Shown here: positions 12,497 through 22,858 of the stretch, piece by piece
How positions within the stretch are numbered: the stretch's first letter is position 1
Layout of the letters: every line of letters starts with the position of its first letter
From: Dipteris shenzhenensis
Taxonomy: Eukaryota; Polypodiophyta; Polypodiopsida; Gleicheniales
DNA length: 64,000 bases
Direction: 5' to 3' (one strand)
Assembly (NCBI GenBank): GCA_047967505.1
Contig: CM106540.1
Notes under the pieces: generated by a model
Database searches by the model: none
Told to the model about the DNA's origin: nothing
The model's input: the letters and a program-made list of their open reading frames with translations, nothing else
Position numbers and translations under genes: made by a program

Positions 12497-13498
12497 ATGG
12501 CTATAGATTTTGTTCCAGGGATGGATGTGATTTTATGTAGCAAAAGAGAAGTAGTTGCATTTGCTACAATCCATGATAGTGATCCCAATTCACTTTGCCA
12601 CTTTCGAAGACTTGGCGAAGATAAGGTAGCAGTTACTGTATCAAAGATTCTTAGCGCACATGTTGAGCTAAAGTATAAATGTGGAGATATGGAAACACTT
12701 GGAGATGTTATGCCCTACAATACATCCAACAAATCATTTATAGCATGGGACAAAGATGAGACTTATGCAACAGACATTATCAAGAATACAAAGTGCACCA
12801 CCTTGGATTTTACTATAGGGGACATTTTACAAATGAGATCATTTGCAAATAAGATTGTAGCAGAAGGTGAAGTATTGGGATTTGAACAAGTGGAGCAATG
12901 GTCATTTGCGCAGATGAGGATTCTAAAAGTCACTGATGATGGTATGGTTGATAACATAACATCCTTATGTGATCCCTACTATGAGGTAGGCAAGAATATG
13001 AGATGGAGCATGCAATTTTTAAACATGAGAAAGAGGCACGTGGTTTTCAATGATAAAGACAACGCATACTACAATATCAAAGGACCTAAAAAGCGTGCCC
13101 ATGTGCCAGGCTCTATCACTTCAAATGTGGATGATTTCAATATACTCAATTATAGAAGTGACATCTTATCTGGAGTGGATGAGTTCATTGGTTCCAAGAA
13201 ACAAAATGATTTTAGAAGCGAAGCCTTATCTGGGGTGGATGAATTCTTGCACAGTGAGAAGGGCAAAGGTTTCAATAGCGATGTCTTGTCAAGTGTGGAT
13301 GAGTTCATGCATATTAACAAACCTGGTGTCAATCAAGGTTGTGGATTTGTGAAAGCCATGCAAGATGTCCCAATGAGTGATGTTCTCTCAGGAGTGGAAG
13401 AGTTTCAAGGTTCTCAATACTCTCGTAGAATATTGAATTCATTGAATGGTCCTAAGAGTATGTTAAAAATGAGGATGAGATCAACAGAGGATTTTTGA
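12497..13498 (+). CDS. TNP1/En-Spm-like transposon protein (first ORF of pair)
   Basis: 333 residues with no internal stop. Residues about 7-90 follow the pattern of the plant TNP1/En-Spm domain (Transposase_23): a V-x-L start, 'VAFATI' then a D-P pair, 'LGEDKVAVTV', 'TLGDV' and a closing 'IAWDKDE'. This is recognition from memory and needs a profile search. The C-terminal third (about residues 218-312) holds four copies of a short motif, SD-x-LSGVDEF, spaced about 20-40 residues apart, suggesting a repeated peptide used for contacts. The ATG at 12497 follows a purine-rich leader and is the first in frame. The next ORF begins only 7 bases after the stop and in another frame, so the two are either separate proteins of one element or exons of one transcript. 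Unlike most elements nearby it carries no damage. Confidence 0.6.
   Translation: MAIDFVPGMDVILCSKREVVAFATIHDSDPNSLCHFRRLGEDKVAVTVSKILSAHVELKYKCGDMETLGDVMPYNTSNKSFIAWDKDETYATDIIKNTKCTTLDFTIGDILQMRSFANKIVAEGEVLGFEQVEQWSFAQMRILKVTDDGMVDNITSLCDPYYEVGKNMRWSMQFLNMRKRHVVFNDKDNAYYNIKGPKKRAHVPGSITSNVDDFNILNYRSDILSGVDEFIGSKKQNDFRSEALSGVDEFLHSEKGKGFNSDVLSSVDEFMHINKPGVNQGCGFVKAMQDVPMSDVLSGVEEFQGSQYSRRILNSLNGPKSMLKMRMRSTEDF
13150..13425 (+). repeat. Four in-frame SD-x-LSGVDEF repeats
   Basis: Inside the 333-residue protein. Copies read SDILSGVDEF, SEALSGVDEF, SDVLSSVDEF and SDVLSGVEEF. The DNA units (about 60-115 bases apart) differ mostly in linker sequence, and the protein motif is better preserved than the spacers. 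Confidence 0.8.
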
Positions 13499-13505
13499 TT
13501 GTGAT

Positions 13506-15830
13506 ATGAACAAGGATGCAACGACCAATCATGGATGCTTGGTTACAAACAAATGTGAGGAGAAGAAGTGCATAAATACAGATAACAATGTGTACGAGGA
13601 ACGAAAACGGTCATACATATGCATGAAGAGAAAGAGAATCCAGGCAGATCCACAAAAGCAACCAAAGAGGAAGAGAGTAATGAAGGAGGAGAACATGTTA
13701 AATGCATTGGGATATCTATGTTGCAAGCGAAGATGTATGCGCTTCATTGATCTTGCAGACATCAGGGAATGTAGAGGACACGTGTGGCAAAGAAGGGGAA
13801 GCGAAAGAAATGAATACCTTCTCACAAGTCTCTCTTGCTTTCTTCAGAATGGCAATAAAAGGCTAAGTTCAAGACAAAAGGTAAAACCTCTCGTAAATGG
13901 AAAAAGGATTTGCAATAAGGCATATCGCAATATTACTGGATTATCCCATGGTACATATTGGGATTTAGTCACCAAGGCAAAGGGCAGCAACACATTTAGC
14001 ATTCACGGTAATAGAGGAAGGTCCAAATCAAGAATCTCAGCTGTCAGGGCAGTAGCAATTTTACAAGACTTCATACATGAAAATGCTTTGCCTCAACCCC
14101 ATATATCTACCAAACTCCCTAATGGTGACGCGATCACTGAAATGCACCTTCCAATGGGCTTGACAAAGCTCGAAGTATTTGACTCTATTGCAGAAAAGCA
14201 AAGGCAAAGAGGGGATGCTGTAGCTTCTTCTCATACTTTGTATACTCTTTGGAAGAAGAACTTTGGATATGTTAAAATCCCAAGGAGGCAAAAAATGTCA
14301 AAGTGCAATGTCTGTGATGATTTAAAGCGAGCGATTGAGAGTGCAACATGTCCAAATCAAAGGGAATTATACAAAAAAAACCGAAAATCTCATCATGACC
14401 TTATTCGACATTCCAGACAAAAATATGCATTTTGGAAAGAGCAAGCTATTTCGCATCCTGATGACTACATGTGTCTTATTGTAGATGGCATGGATCAGAA
14501 TACAACAACATTGCCTCGTTTTGTTGCCACTCCACCTAAATTACAAGGAAAGCACTTTCTAAAGACACATCTATGTGGAGTGTTAGTGCATGGAATTAAG
14601 TTCTTTGCAGATATATGGATTGATTCCTTGCATCTACATGATAGCAATCAAGTTGTAACATCTATTATGAAGGCAATTCGCAATGTACATGCAGAAAAAG
14701 GTCGCCTGCCACCGACTTTGAGAATACAAGCTGATAATTGCTGGCGAGAAAATAAGAATGTACTTATGTTTGCCTTCTGCTCCATGCTAGTTGCTCATCG
14801 AATCTTCAATGAGGTCGAATGTGGATTTTTGTATGTTGGGCATACACATGAGGATATCGATCAGGTTTTTAGCACAGTCTCAAGGGAGCTTAAATGCAAG
14901 GATGTGGACACAATAGATGACTTGGTAAGAAGATGTGGTAGGCAAGTTGGTGGTCGTAAGGAAAGTACAGTATGTGAGAGGCTCGAAAGAATGTATGATT
15001 GGAAGAGCTTCATTCTACCTTTCATACAAACGGGTGGTGATGCATTGACAGGTCATACCAATCCACACTACTTTCGTTTTTTTTGTAAAGATGAAAAACC
15101 CGTAATGCAATGGCAACAGTATTCTCATGATACAAAATGGGAACCTGAAGAACCTTACAGTCTCTTAACTTCAATTCCCAGCAAGGAAAGGTATCCAACA
15201 TGGGCTCCTATACAAGAATTTAATGAGAGGTCTAATTGTGAAATAGATGGATTAAAAGCATTTATTACATACAAAGAGGAAATGCTCCAGAGATATCCTG
15301 ATTCGAAGCCTGCTTGGAGAGAACACACTACCACTGTAATTAACAAGACACGAAATTTAATAAAGGACCTTGAGAGAATGCGAGGCTCAAAGGATGTCAA
15401 GGAAGAATGCAATATGTTTTGGCCAAATGTTCATAACGATTTGCGCCCAGCTCCAGTCTTTGAAAATGATTTTGTATCATTACTCCCACGTCCATATTGT
15501 GGACCGAAGAAGAGAGAGTTTATGCCACAAGTAGATATAGAGGTTGATTGTTTTGTTGTGGTTCGGCCATCGGATGATGAATATGAGAATGTGAAGTTTT
15601 GGGTTGCAAAAGTAGTTGATGTGCAAAGAGATGACCAAGGGAGAGCTACAACATTTACAGCGGTATGGTATGAGCCAAAGGGCAGGAAGGAGAATATGGA
15701 TAACAACACATTATATACTAATTGTATAATGAAGGAGTGGGTCCGAAGCAGTCTCTCAAGTTTCGACGGAGACAATCATAGTGTCTTGGCATTCAAGGGC
15801 AAAGAAATCAAAGAAGCACATGGGATATGA
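13506..15830 (+). CDS. DUF7869-like transposase-like protein (second ORF of pair)
   Basis: 774 residues, no internal stop. I recognise the architecture of a large uncharacterised transposase-like family that I believe is called DUF7869. A basic N-terminus carries possible nuclear signals (KRKRIQ, PKRKRVMK). A cysteine cluster (C72, C73, C77) and 'RGSERNEYLL' follow, then 'GNRGRSKSR', then a C-x2-C pair (C267, C270). The central region has an RNase-H-like acidic series: 'LIVDGMDQNT' (D327, D330), 'QADNCWRENKN' (D410) and 'VGHTHEDIDQVF' (H446, H448, E449, D450, D452). Residues about 679-730 ('VDCFVVVRPSDDEYENVKFWVAKVVDV') look like a small barrel such as Tudor or BAH type; that is inference. 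All acidic candidates are present, so the protein could be functional. Either an autonomous DNA transposon gene or a domesticated relative. Confidence 0.7.
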   Translation: MNKDATTNHGCLVTNKCEEKKCINTDNNVYEERKRSYICMKRKRIQADPQKQPKRKRVMKEENMLNALGYLCCKRRCMRFIDLADIRECRGHVWQRRGSERNEYLLTSLSCFLQNGNKRLSSRQKVKPLVNGKRICNKAYRNITGLSHGTYWDLVTKAKGSNTFSIHGNRGRSKSRISAVRAVAILQDFIHENALPQPHISTKLPNGDAITEMHLPMGLTKLEVFDSIAEKQRQRGDAVASSHTLYTLWKKNFGYVKIPRRQKMSKCNVCDDLKRAIESATCPNQRELYKKNRKSHHDLIRHSRQKYAFWKEQAISHPDDYMCLIVDGMDQNTTTLPRFVATPPKLQGKHFLKTHLCGVLVHGIKFFADIWIDSLHLHDSNQVVTSIMKAIRNVHAEKGRLPPTLRIQADNCWRENKNVLMFAFCSMLVAHRIFNEVECGFLYVGHTHEDIDQVFSTVSRELKCKDVDTIDDLVRRCGRQVGGRKESTVCERLERMYDWKSFILPFIQTGGDALTGHTNPHYFRFFCKDEKPVMQWQQYSHDTKWEPEEPYSLLTSIPSKERYPTWAPIQEFNERSNCEIDGLKAFITYKEEMLQRYPDSKPAWREHTTTVINKTRNLIKDLERMRGSKDVKEECNMFWPNVHNDLRPAPVFENDFVSLLPRPYCGPKKREFMPQVDIEVDCFVVVRPSDDEYENVKFWVAKVVDVQRDDQGRATTFTAVWYEPKGRKENMDNNTLYTNCIMKEWVRSSLSSFDGDNHSVLAFKGKEIKEAHGI

Positions 15831-16067
15831 GGTAGAAGGAAAAATAAAAATACCACAGCAAACTATTTTGCATATACACGAATTTTTAAGGATGCTCGCC
15901 ATGGAGGAAGTAGAAGGAGATAGCACAAATGAAGAATGTCCATGATTAAAGCTTTGTATTGAAGTCCATTGATTCAGAAGGATTTTATTTGGGTACTAGG
16001 CAAGGAGCCAATCCAAGACAATTATAATCAGAGTCATCACCTCGTATGTCAAATGAGAGTCAAAATA
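15831..16067 (+). other. 3' flank of the transposase-like gene
   Basis: AT-rich, with 'aaaaataaaaatacc' shortly after the stop, which could serve for polyadenylation. No terminal inverted repeat could be matched to the upstream flank. Confidence 0.3.
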
Positions 16068-16475
16068 TGCACTGGATGTCACCCAAGGGTCAAGGCTTGC
16101 CAAGACAATAGGGAGTTAATGCAGATGGCACCTGGCAAGGGACTATCACATTGAGCAATAAGACAATGGGGAGTCAATGCACCCAAGGGGCAAGGCTTGG
16201 CAAGATAACTTGTGGGAGTTAATGCAGATGGCACCTGTATTTTGCACTGGATGTCACCCAAGGGTCAAGGCTTGGCAAGACAACAGGGAGTTAATGCAGA
16301 TGGCACCTGGCAAGGGACTATCGCATTGAGCAATAAGACAATGGGGAGTCAATGCACCCAAGGGGCAAGGCTTGGCAAGACAAGCCTAGGTCAAATTATG
16401 CAGATGGCAACTGGCAAGGGACTGTCGTGACATTGAGCAATAAGACAATGGGGTGTCAAATTATGCAGATGGCAC
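16068..16475 (+). repeat. 175-bp tandem repeat, 2.3 copies
   Basis: Units start at 16068 and 16243 ('tgcactggatgtcacccaag'), with a degenerate partial third from about 16418. Each unit holds internal sub-repeats of 'caaggcttggcaagacaa' and 'gagcaataagacaatgggg'. It lies about 240 bases past the transposase-like ORF and may be a subterminal repeat of that element. Confidence 0.85.
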
Positions 16476-16753
16476 GAATTGAGGCTCTTTAAGAGCAACA
16501 ATTTAAATTGTAAACATATGTTCAATCTATATCATTTTGGATATAAAGACTCTAGCTAAGAGCAACGTCTCTCAATGTAATCATATACATAAAGCTACAA
16601 TTGCTATTATCCCTCTTTGGTCTTATGGCATCATGTCTTCTTTCTATTTATTAAAAGTTTTGTTAAATTTTGTGCATATTGCCGAGTGACAATGTTATTT
16701 TCATGAAATATTTAAGTCTCCTTTCATGGATTTATAAATTTATCACGTCAACG
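16476..16753. other. AT-rich spacer
   Basis: No coding frame or clear repeat. 'aagagcaac' occurs twice (about 16490 and 16559). Confidence 0.5.
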
Positions 16754-17113
16754 AAAAACGTCAAGGAAAAATATTTAAAATAATTAAATTAACAAATAAC
16801 TTAGATATAGCTAGAATTTCTAATATAGGATTATTTCAAATTCTTGCATGTTGGTGCAAAAGTATAGATTGAAAAAACAATATTTGTATGTGAATATGAT
16901 AGAGCCACAAAGTGAACTTTTGATTTGGGAAGGAAAAACGTCAAGGAAAAATATTAAAAATAATTAAATTAACAAATAACTTAGATATAGCTAGAATTTC
17001 TAATATAGGATTATTTCAAATTCTTGCATGTTGGTGCAAAAGTATAGATTGAAAAAACAATATTTTTATGTGAATATGACAGTGCCACAAAGTGAACTTT
17101 TGATTTGGGAAGA
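16754..17113. repeat. 180-bp tandem duplication
   Basis: Two nearly identical units start at 16754 and 16934 ('aaaaacgtcaaggaaaaata') and differ at only a few bases. The end of the unit ('gaacttttgatttggga') is then echoed by shorter degenerate copies to about 17190. Confidence 0.9.
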
Positions 17114-17655
17114 AACTTTTTAGAAAGTAAAATTTTGATTTGGAAAGGATATTTTCATAAAGTAAAGTTTTCATTTGGGAAGGATTTTTGGGCTTCATCC
17201 AAAAACAACACAAAAAGTCCAAAATTAATGAAATAGGTGTTATTTATAGTTTGTTTTGAAGGTGAGATAATATTTTTATATATATTCATCTTTTAAATTG
17301 AAAAATGTTAACTTTTCTTTAGATACTTGTTCTTCATTTCTCTCACATGCAGGTTTAGCCTCTACATCAAAACCCCTTCTTTTGCATATTTAAGCCTCTT
17401 AAACCCCAGCACATTAAAATGAACACAGAAAAAGAAATTATTTATTGCTTTTCTTCGCTTCGACGGTTGGTTTAGCATAGTTTAGCATAGATTAGATTGC
17501 CTTAAAGGAGAGACAATTTTCCAAGTTGCCAATCGAAGCCATGCTCAAATTTTTCTAACTAGCTCCTAATCGTTGTCAGTCCCTTCGCTCACATGTGGTT
17601 TAACACTCATAACATGTTATTAAATAAGACCTTTTACCATTTACCAAGAAGTTTA

Positions 17656-17722
17656 TCAGTGGGCAGATTGCATGAGCAGATATCAGTGGACAGATTACAT
17701 ATATCAGTGGACAGATTACATG
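17656..17722 (+). repeat. 21-bp tandem repeat
   Basis: 'atcagtggacagattacat' in three copies, the first carrying substitutions. It lies just upstream of the truncated gypsy element. The rest of 17190-17750 shows nothing identifiable. Confidence 0.75.
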
Positions 17723-17751
17723 TCATGGGACATATTGGAGCTTGATGATTA

Positions 17752-18969
17752 TTGGTTATTTTTATTAAAGATCATTATCGCACGAAATGTCCCAATATTC
17801 CAAGGGTGAATCTTCTAAGTGAATCTGGCACTGAGGATTCTGATGTAGAGATCCTTGACCTTGGGAAAAAAAGTCGTACCACCTCGGACCCCTCTCCAAA
17901 CCATGGACCAGGGTGCCCCAGGAAGAAGGTATCCTTCTGAGAGCCCTCAGATGCTGAGATGGCAGACGCACCAATAGAGAAGACTAAAAGGTCTCGCAAG
18001 AGTAAGTGGTCGCCCTCAGATTTCCCCATCGGCTTGGGGCAAGAAGACTATTCGGTCATTCAGGACCTTGCTCATCATTCTTTGAGCATCACGCTCCCTC
18101 AACTAATAGTATTAAGCCCTAAGGTGAGACGTGAGCTACAGCAAGGGCTCTCAACAAGGAGGAACAAGAAAAAGGGAAAGGTAAGAGAGGTATCTTCTAT
18201 CTCTGAAGAAATTGATCAGAACCCACATACAGTCGATGTCATCATAGATAATTGCCGTGTCAAAAATGTGTGTGTTGATGGGGGAGCTACATGTAATATC
18301 ATGGTGCCCCGAATCATGAAGAAATTGAATTTGAAATGCACAAGGCATTCCTCCACTCGAATCAAGGTAGTAGATGGTGGACGACTCGCCACCCTGGGAG
18401 TCATTGAGGATTTGCCCATCACTGTCAATGGGTTGACCACCACTATCAATTTCTATGTAGTGGACATTGAAGATACAGGTAGGAGTTACCCAGCCATACT
18501 TGGGAGACCATGGTTGAGAAAAAGTGATGCAGTCAGCGATTAGAAGATAGGACACATGTCTTTTGGTGCTTCTAAGGAGAAGATCCCAATGCAACCAGGT
18601 GCCATGAAACCAGAAGAAGAAGAGGAGCAAGGCAATGATACTCTCTCATCCTTAGTGTCTGAATCAATGGAAGAATCAGGCTGGGGGGAGGAGTCCTCAG
18701 AGGAGGAAGTTTACATGATGGGGGTGTCTCTGACCCCACCACCTACAAAAAAGGTAATAGCTAGTCCTCAACAGCTTGAATCAATGCTTTCCCTAGACCT
18801 CACTCCAAGTGAGAAAGATGAGTTCCTAGAAATGTTCAAAGATTTCCCTGACCTCTTTGGAACTAGCTACCACCACCTTCACCATGTGATTGCCATAGAG
18901 CACAAGATAGAGCTGAAGCCTGATGTGAAGGCTGTGGCTCAGAAGTATCAGAGATTAGGGCCCCTATAG
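17752..18969 (+). pseudogene. Gypsy gag end and aspartic protease region
   Basis: After a short C-terminal gag-like segment (stop near 17940), an open stretch from 17959 encodes a basic linker and a retropepsin-type domain: 'VDGGATCNIM' takes the place of the usual D-S/T-G-A active-site loop, with Gly where Ser/Thr is expected, and 'AILGRPWLRK' is the typical closing motif. A TAG at 18541-18543 interrupts it; the same frame continues with an acidic linker (EEEEEQGND) and the start of the RT domain ('HHVIAIEHKIELKPDVKAV') up to a TAG at 18967. The Ser/Thr-to-Gly change would be expected to cripple the protease. Confidence 0.8.
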
Positions 18970-21554
18970 ACCGATGCTTTGTGCTCGGAGTTGTAGAAGC
19001 TTGTAGAAGCTAGGTTTATTGTTTTGGTTCACAATACTAACTGGGTTTCACCAGTGGTAGTCACCCCAAAAAAAACAACAAGTGGCGGGTTTGCATTAAC
19101 TATAAGAAACTCAATGCAGCCACCAAGAGGGACCATAATCCTCTTCCCTTTCAAGACCTCATTCTTGAGAAGGTAAGTGGTCATGAGATGTATACTTTCT
19201 GTGATGGTTACTCTGGGTTTTATCAAATCAAATTTGTCGTAGAAGATGTGCTTAAAACCACATTTGCCACACCCTGGGGAACATTTGCATTCAAAGTAAT
19301 GCCATTTGGCCTCACTAATGCTCTTACTACCTTTCAAAGATTTATGCAGATTGTGTTTGCTCCTTATTTGGGGGATTTCTTAGAGGTGTTTTTAGATGAT
19401 TTTTGTATATTCTCGTCACGTAAGGAGCACGTCATGAAGGTTAGGTTGGCCTTCCAAAGGGTCAATGATGCGAATGGCAGTCTCAACCCGGAGAAATGTA
19501 CCATTGGAGCCACTCAAGGGAGGTTACTGGGACATATTGTCTCATCCGAGGGTGTCAAGCCTGACCCTGAGAAGGTAGAAGCCATCCTCAAGCTCTCCCC
19601 ACCAACAACCAAATGTCAAGTATGCTCATTTGCCAATTTAGCAAGATACTATCACTGCTTCATTGATCAATATGCTGCTTTGACAACACGACCCATGACT
19701 ATGCTATTAAAAGATGGGGTTGATTTCTCTTGGGATGAGGATTGTGATAATGGGTTTGCACAAATCAAGAAGGATCTGGCTTCAGAACCCATTCTACACA
19801 ATCCAGATTGGTCAAAGACTTTCTATATCAATCCTGGGTTTGGTGAGCACACTTTGGTAGGTATTCTTCTCCAACAAGGGGAGGATCGGTTCATGTATCC
19901 CGTTTGATTTGCTTCTCGTCGACAATTGCTCGACACCAAATGATGCTACTCAGAGGTTGACAAGCATGCCTTGTCTTTGGTTTTCTGCATTGAGAAATTT
20001 AAGCATTATGTGGTTGGAAAGACCTTCATTATAATCTCCAGCAATGGTCTTGCAAAGCACGTTCTTCAATCACCAAATCCCATGGGCCGGTTGGTCAAAT
20101 GGTTGGCAGTTCTACAAGAATATGATTTTTCTTTCAAAATTGTAAAACGGGGTTGTTCCAACTTGAAGAATGCTTTGACTGATTTAGACGAGTGCCTCGA
20201 TGTAACCCTTGTAGCAGCCATAGAAGTGGGGGATCCACGGTATGGCAGTATCTATAGGTTTCTGACTGCTTTCTCCTTTCCTCCAGAAAGTACTAGCTAT
20301 GAGAGAAAGAAGATCCGCAGAGATGGTAGGTGGTACACCCTCTTTGATGGGGTGTTGTACCATCAATGCATGGATGGGATACTAAGACGGGCCATTGATG
20401 CATATGAAGTATCTAAGGTATTGAAGCATTATCATGATGGATTTTGTGGAGGCCACTATGCCAATGACTATACAGCTAAGATGATTTTACATGCTGGATA
20501 CTATTGGCCGACCTTGTTCAAGGATGTCACTTTGTATTGCAAAACCTGTGAACCATGCCAATTCTTTGGTAGGAAGGATTTGCATCCTGGGCAACATCAC
20601 CCAGTGATGTCCATTCATCCGTTTCAGAAGTGGGGAATAGATTTTGTCGGGCCCTTGCCCATGATTACCCGCAAAAAGAAGTATCTTTTGGTAGCCACTC
20701 AATATGTCACTAAGTGGGCTGAAGCTATTGCCCTCCCCGCTACAAATGGTAAGGAAATTTCAAATTTCATATTTGAACGTATCTGCACAAGGTTTGGGAC
20801 ACCCATGGAAACAGTCTCCAACCATGGGAGTCCATTCTTAAGTGAAGCAGTGGAGTTACTCATGGATTGCATGGGTATTGATCATCACACCTCTAGCATC
20901 TATTATCCAGCATCCATGGGTGAAACGGAGTGGACCAATGACCTCCTTTGTAAAACCATGGGAAAAATGGCCACACGGAACAGGAGCCAGTGGGATCAGA
21001 AGGTCACAGAAGCCATATGGGCTTACAACATCACTCATAAGACATCTACAGGTCACACTCCTTTTGAGTTGGTATATGGTACTGAGGCCATTTTACCACT
21101 AGAGATAGAGATTCCAGCTTTGAGATTGGCACAAGAACAGAGGATGACACAAGATGAACATGTAGAGGCCCGTTTGGTGCAACTTGAGAAGCTAGATGAA
21201 ACCTGACGCCTTGCCCTACATCAAACAGAGATTCAAAAGAATCAACAAAAGGCCCGCTTGGATGCTAAGATTTGCAAGGGATGGGAAAGACACTTTGCTG
21301 AGGGGGATGTTGTGCTATGCTTTGATAACAGATTGGACCACCAAATGGATAAGAAGTTTCTGCCACTGTGGATCGGTCCATACAAAGTCATCAAGGAACG
21401 TAGCAATGGGTTTGTACAAGTTCAGGAGCTGCATGAGCCATATGGCAAGAAGGTGATCAACAAGCATTATCTCAAGCCCTTCTTTGTGCGTGATGGACCC
21501 AGGCATGGAAATGCTGTGCATTCCCTGCCTGGGGGGGGGAACTGTTATGGATAA
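18970..21554 (+). pseudogene. Gypsy reverse transcriptase, RNase H and integrase
   Basis: RT begins near 19045 ('NWVSPVVVTPK') and loses frame in an A8 run at 19068-19075. From 19076 one frame runs to 21554. The RT has 'FCDGYSGFYQIK' and the catalytic 'FLDD' (19389-19400). RNase H follows ('YSEVDKHALSLVF'), then the integrase zinc-finger region with its C-x2-C ('CKTCEPC'). The integrase core starts 'WGIDFVGPLP' (first Asp at 20640). The second catalytic Asp is replaced by Asn (AAC, 20820-20822, in 'VSNHGSPF'); the Glu is kept (20928-20930). Stops are TGA at 19905, near 19940 and at 21204, each where Arg (CGA) is expected. The C-terminus ends 'KHYLKPFF'. Confidence 0.85.
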
Positions 21555-21780
21555 ATTTGTCTAAGGAGAAAGGCATTAATATGTGTGTGTGTTTGTATGT
21601 GTGGCAATAGTATAATAAAATATGGTGTGCATAGGGCCCAAGGTTGAGGTGGCATGGCATGACCATGTGCCACCCTTCCATGTAAGAGGACCCATAAGGT
21701 GTGATCCATGGTAGCAATATTATAAAATGTAACGTGGCATGGCTCCTCCATGTGCCACCCCTCCACCTAGGCTGCATTTA
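21529..21780 (+). repeat. Polypurine tract and start of gypsy 3' LTR
   Basis: A G9 run ending 'ggggaac' (about 21531-21541) is followed by 'tgttatgg', a plausible TG start of the 3' LTR at 21543. The LTR contains two inverted-type segments around 'gtggcatgg...ccatgtgccac' (21651 and 21733). The 3' border is not defined because the fold-back element begins near 21790 and no second LTR is available for comparison. Confidence 0.55.
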
Positions 21781-21789
21781 GTGAGATGA

Positions 21790-22858
21790 GGATTACCAAA
21801 AAGCGAGCGACAAAAAGCGAGCAAGCCAAAAAAAGCGAGCGATAAAAAACAATAAAAGATTTATAAATCCCCCATTTTAGTAGTAAAAAATAATAACTTA
21901 CTCAAAAGTGCATATGTTCCCTCAATGCCAGAAGGTTAAACATGCATATAACTTTAAAGCCATTAACACTAATTTCACATCATCCATGAGACAGTTTGTA
22001 TGTTTAACTTTCAAGTCATTGTTTGTATCAAAGACAAACCCTACTACAATCAAATTCTCTCTTTCCACTAGAGTAATTGAGATCATCTTTCCAAGGACTC
22101 CTTGCATGGATTAGTCTAGATTCCATGCATATGTAAATGCTTAGGTTTTTTAACTCTGTTCACTCTTGGAACAAAACCCATGTTTCTTTGTTACTGCAAA
22201 AATATCCTTCCCTAATGATTTATTCTTACCTCCCACTTATCTTGCCAATGCAGCAAATTGGCCACAAATTTATTTTTTGGTGCATTAAATTTTACTAGAT
22301 GGTGCACAAAGACATGACAATCGTCTAAAGTACACCTTGCCATTTGATTTGATATGTAACAGGACCCCGTTTGGACTTGTAAATCAAAAGATACAGGGAT
22401 GTCAAAATGTCCTCTTTTAGGCCAAAACAGGGAGCACGTTAATGTGCTCCCTGTTTTGGCCTAAAAGAGGACATTTTACGTGCTCCCTATTTTGGCCTAA
22501 AAGAGGACATTTTCACATCCCTATATTTTGGCAAGATGTCAACATTTGTTTTGGCCCAAAAGATGAGTTTTTAACATCCTTCCATCTTTTGATTGTCAAA
22601 TATAAATGGCATAATGTTACATATCAAATCAAATGACAAGGCATGATTTAGATGAATATCATGCCTTTTTGCACCATCTAAAAAACTTGTGTGCATCAGA
22701 ATATAAATTTTGTGACACATAACTATCTTTTTGAATACTTTGTACTTCAAGCAATTATTTTATAAAAAACTTAGATTCTTTCTTTGCGTGCTTGATTTTC
22801 CAACCACCTCAACTAATTGTCGCTCACTTTTTTGGGCTCGCTCGCTCTATTGACTGCC
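21790..22858. mobile_element. Fold-back (long inverted repeat) element
   Basis: The ends are inverted copies: left 'aaaaagcgagcgac...gagcaagcc' (21797-21840), right 'gtcgctca...gctcgctcgctc' (22817-22853). Inner pairs also match in inverse: 'ttggtgcattaaat' and 'actagatggtgcac' near 22275-22305 with 'gcaccatctaaaaaac' at about 22670; 'tttgatttgatatgtaac' (22341) with 'gttacatatcaaatcaaa' (22616). The centre is a near-perfect hairpin of 'gtcctcttttaggcc...' arms around about 22438. No ORF codes for a transposase, so this is a non-autonomous element of about 1.07 kb. Target duplications could not be settled. Confidence 0.75.

Larger units (their letters stand above)
17750..21780 (+). mobile_element. 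Ty3/gypsy retrotransposon, 5'-truncated and decayed
   Basis: Plus-strand order is protease, reverse transcriptase, RNase H, integrase, polypurine tract, 3' LTR start, which is the Ty3/gypsy order. No CCHC gag and no 5' LTR were found upstream, so the 5' end is lost. No chromodomain and no second RNase H were seen, so it differs from the Tat element at 42-50 kb. It carries at least five in-frame stops, one frameshift and a changed integrase catalytic residue, and cannot move itself. Confidence 0.9.

Noticed and set aside
15155-15775. Minus-strand frames of 85-114 residues opposite the transposase-like gene
   Set aside because: Antisense shadows of the intact 774-residue ORF.
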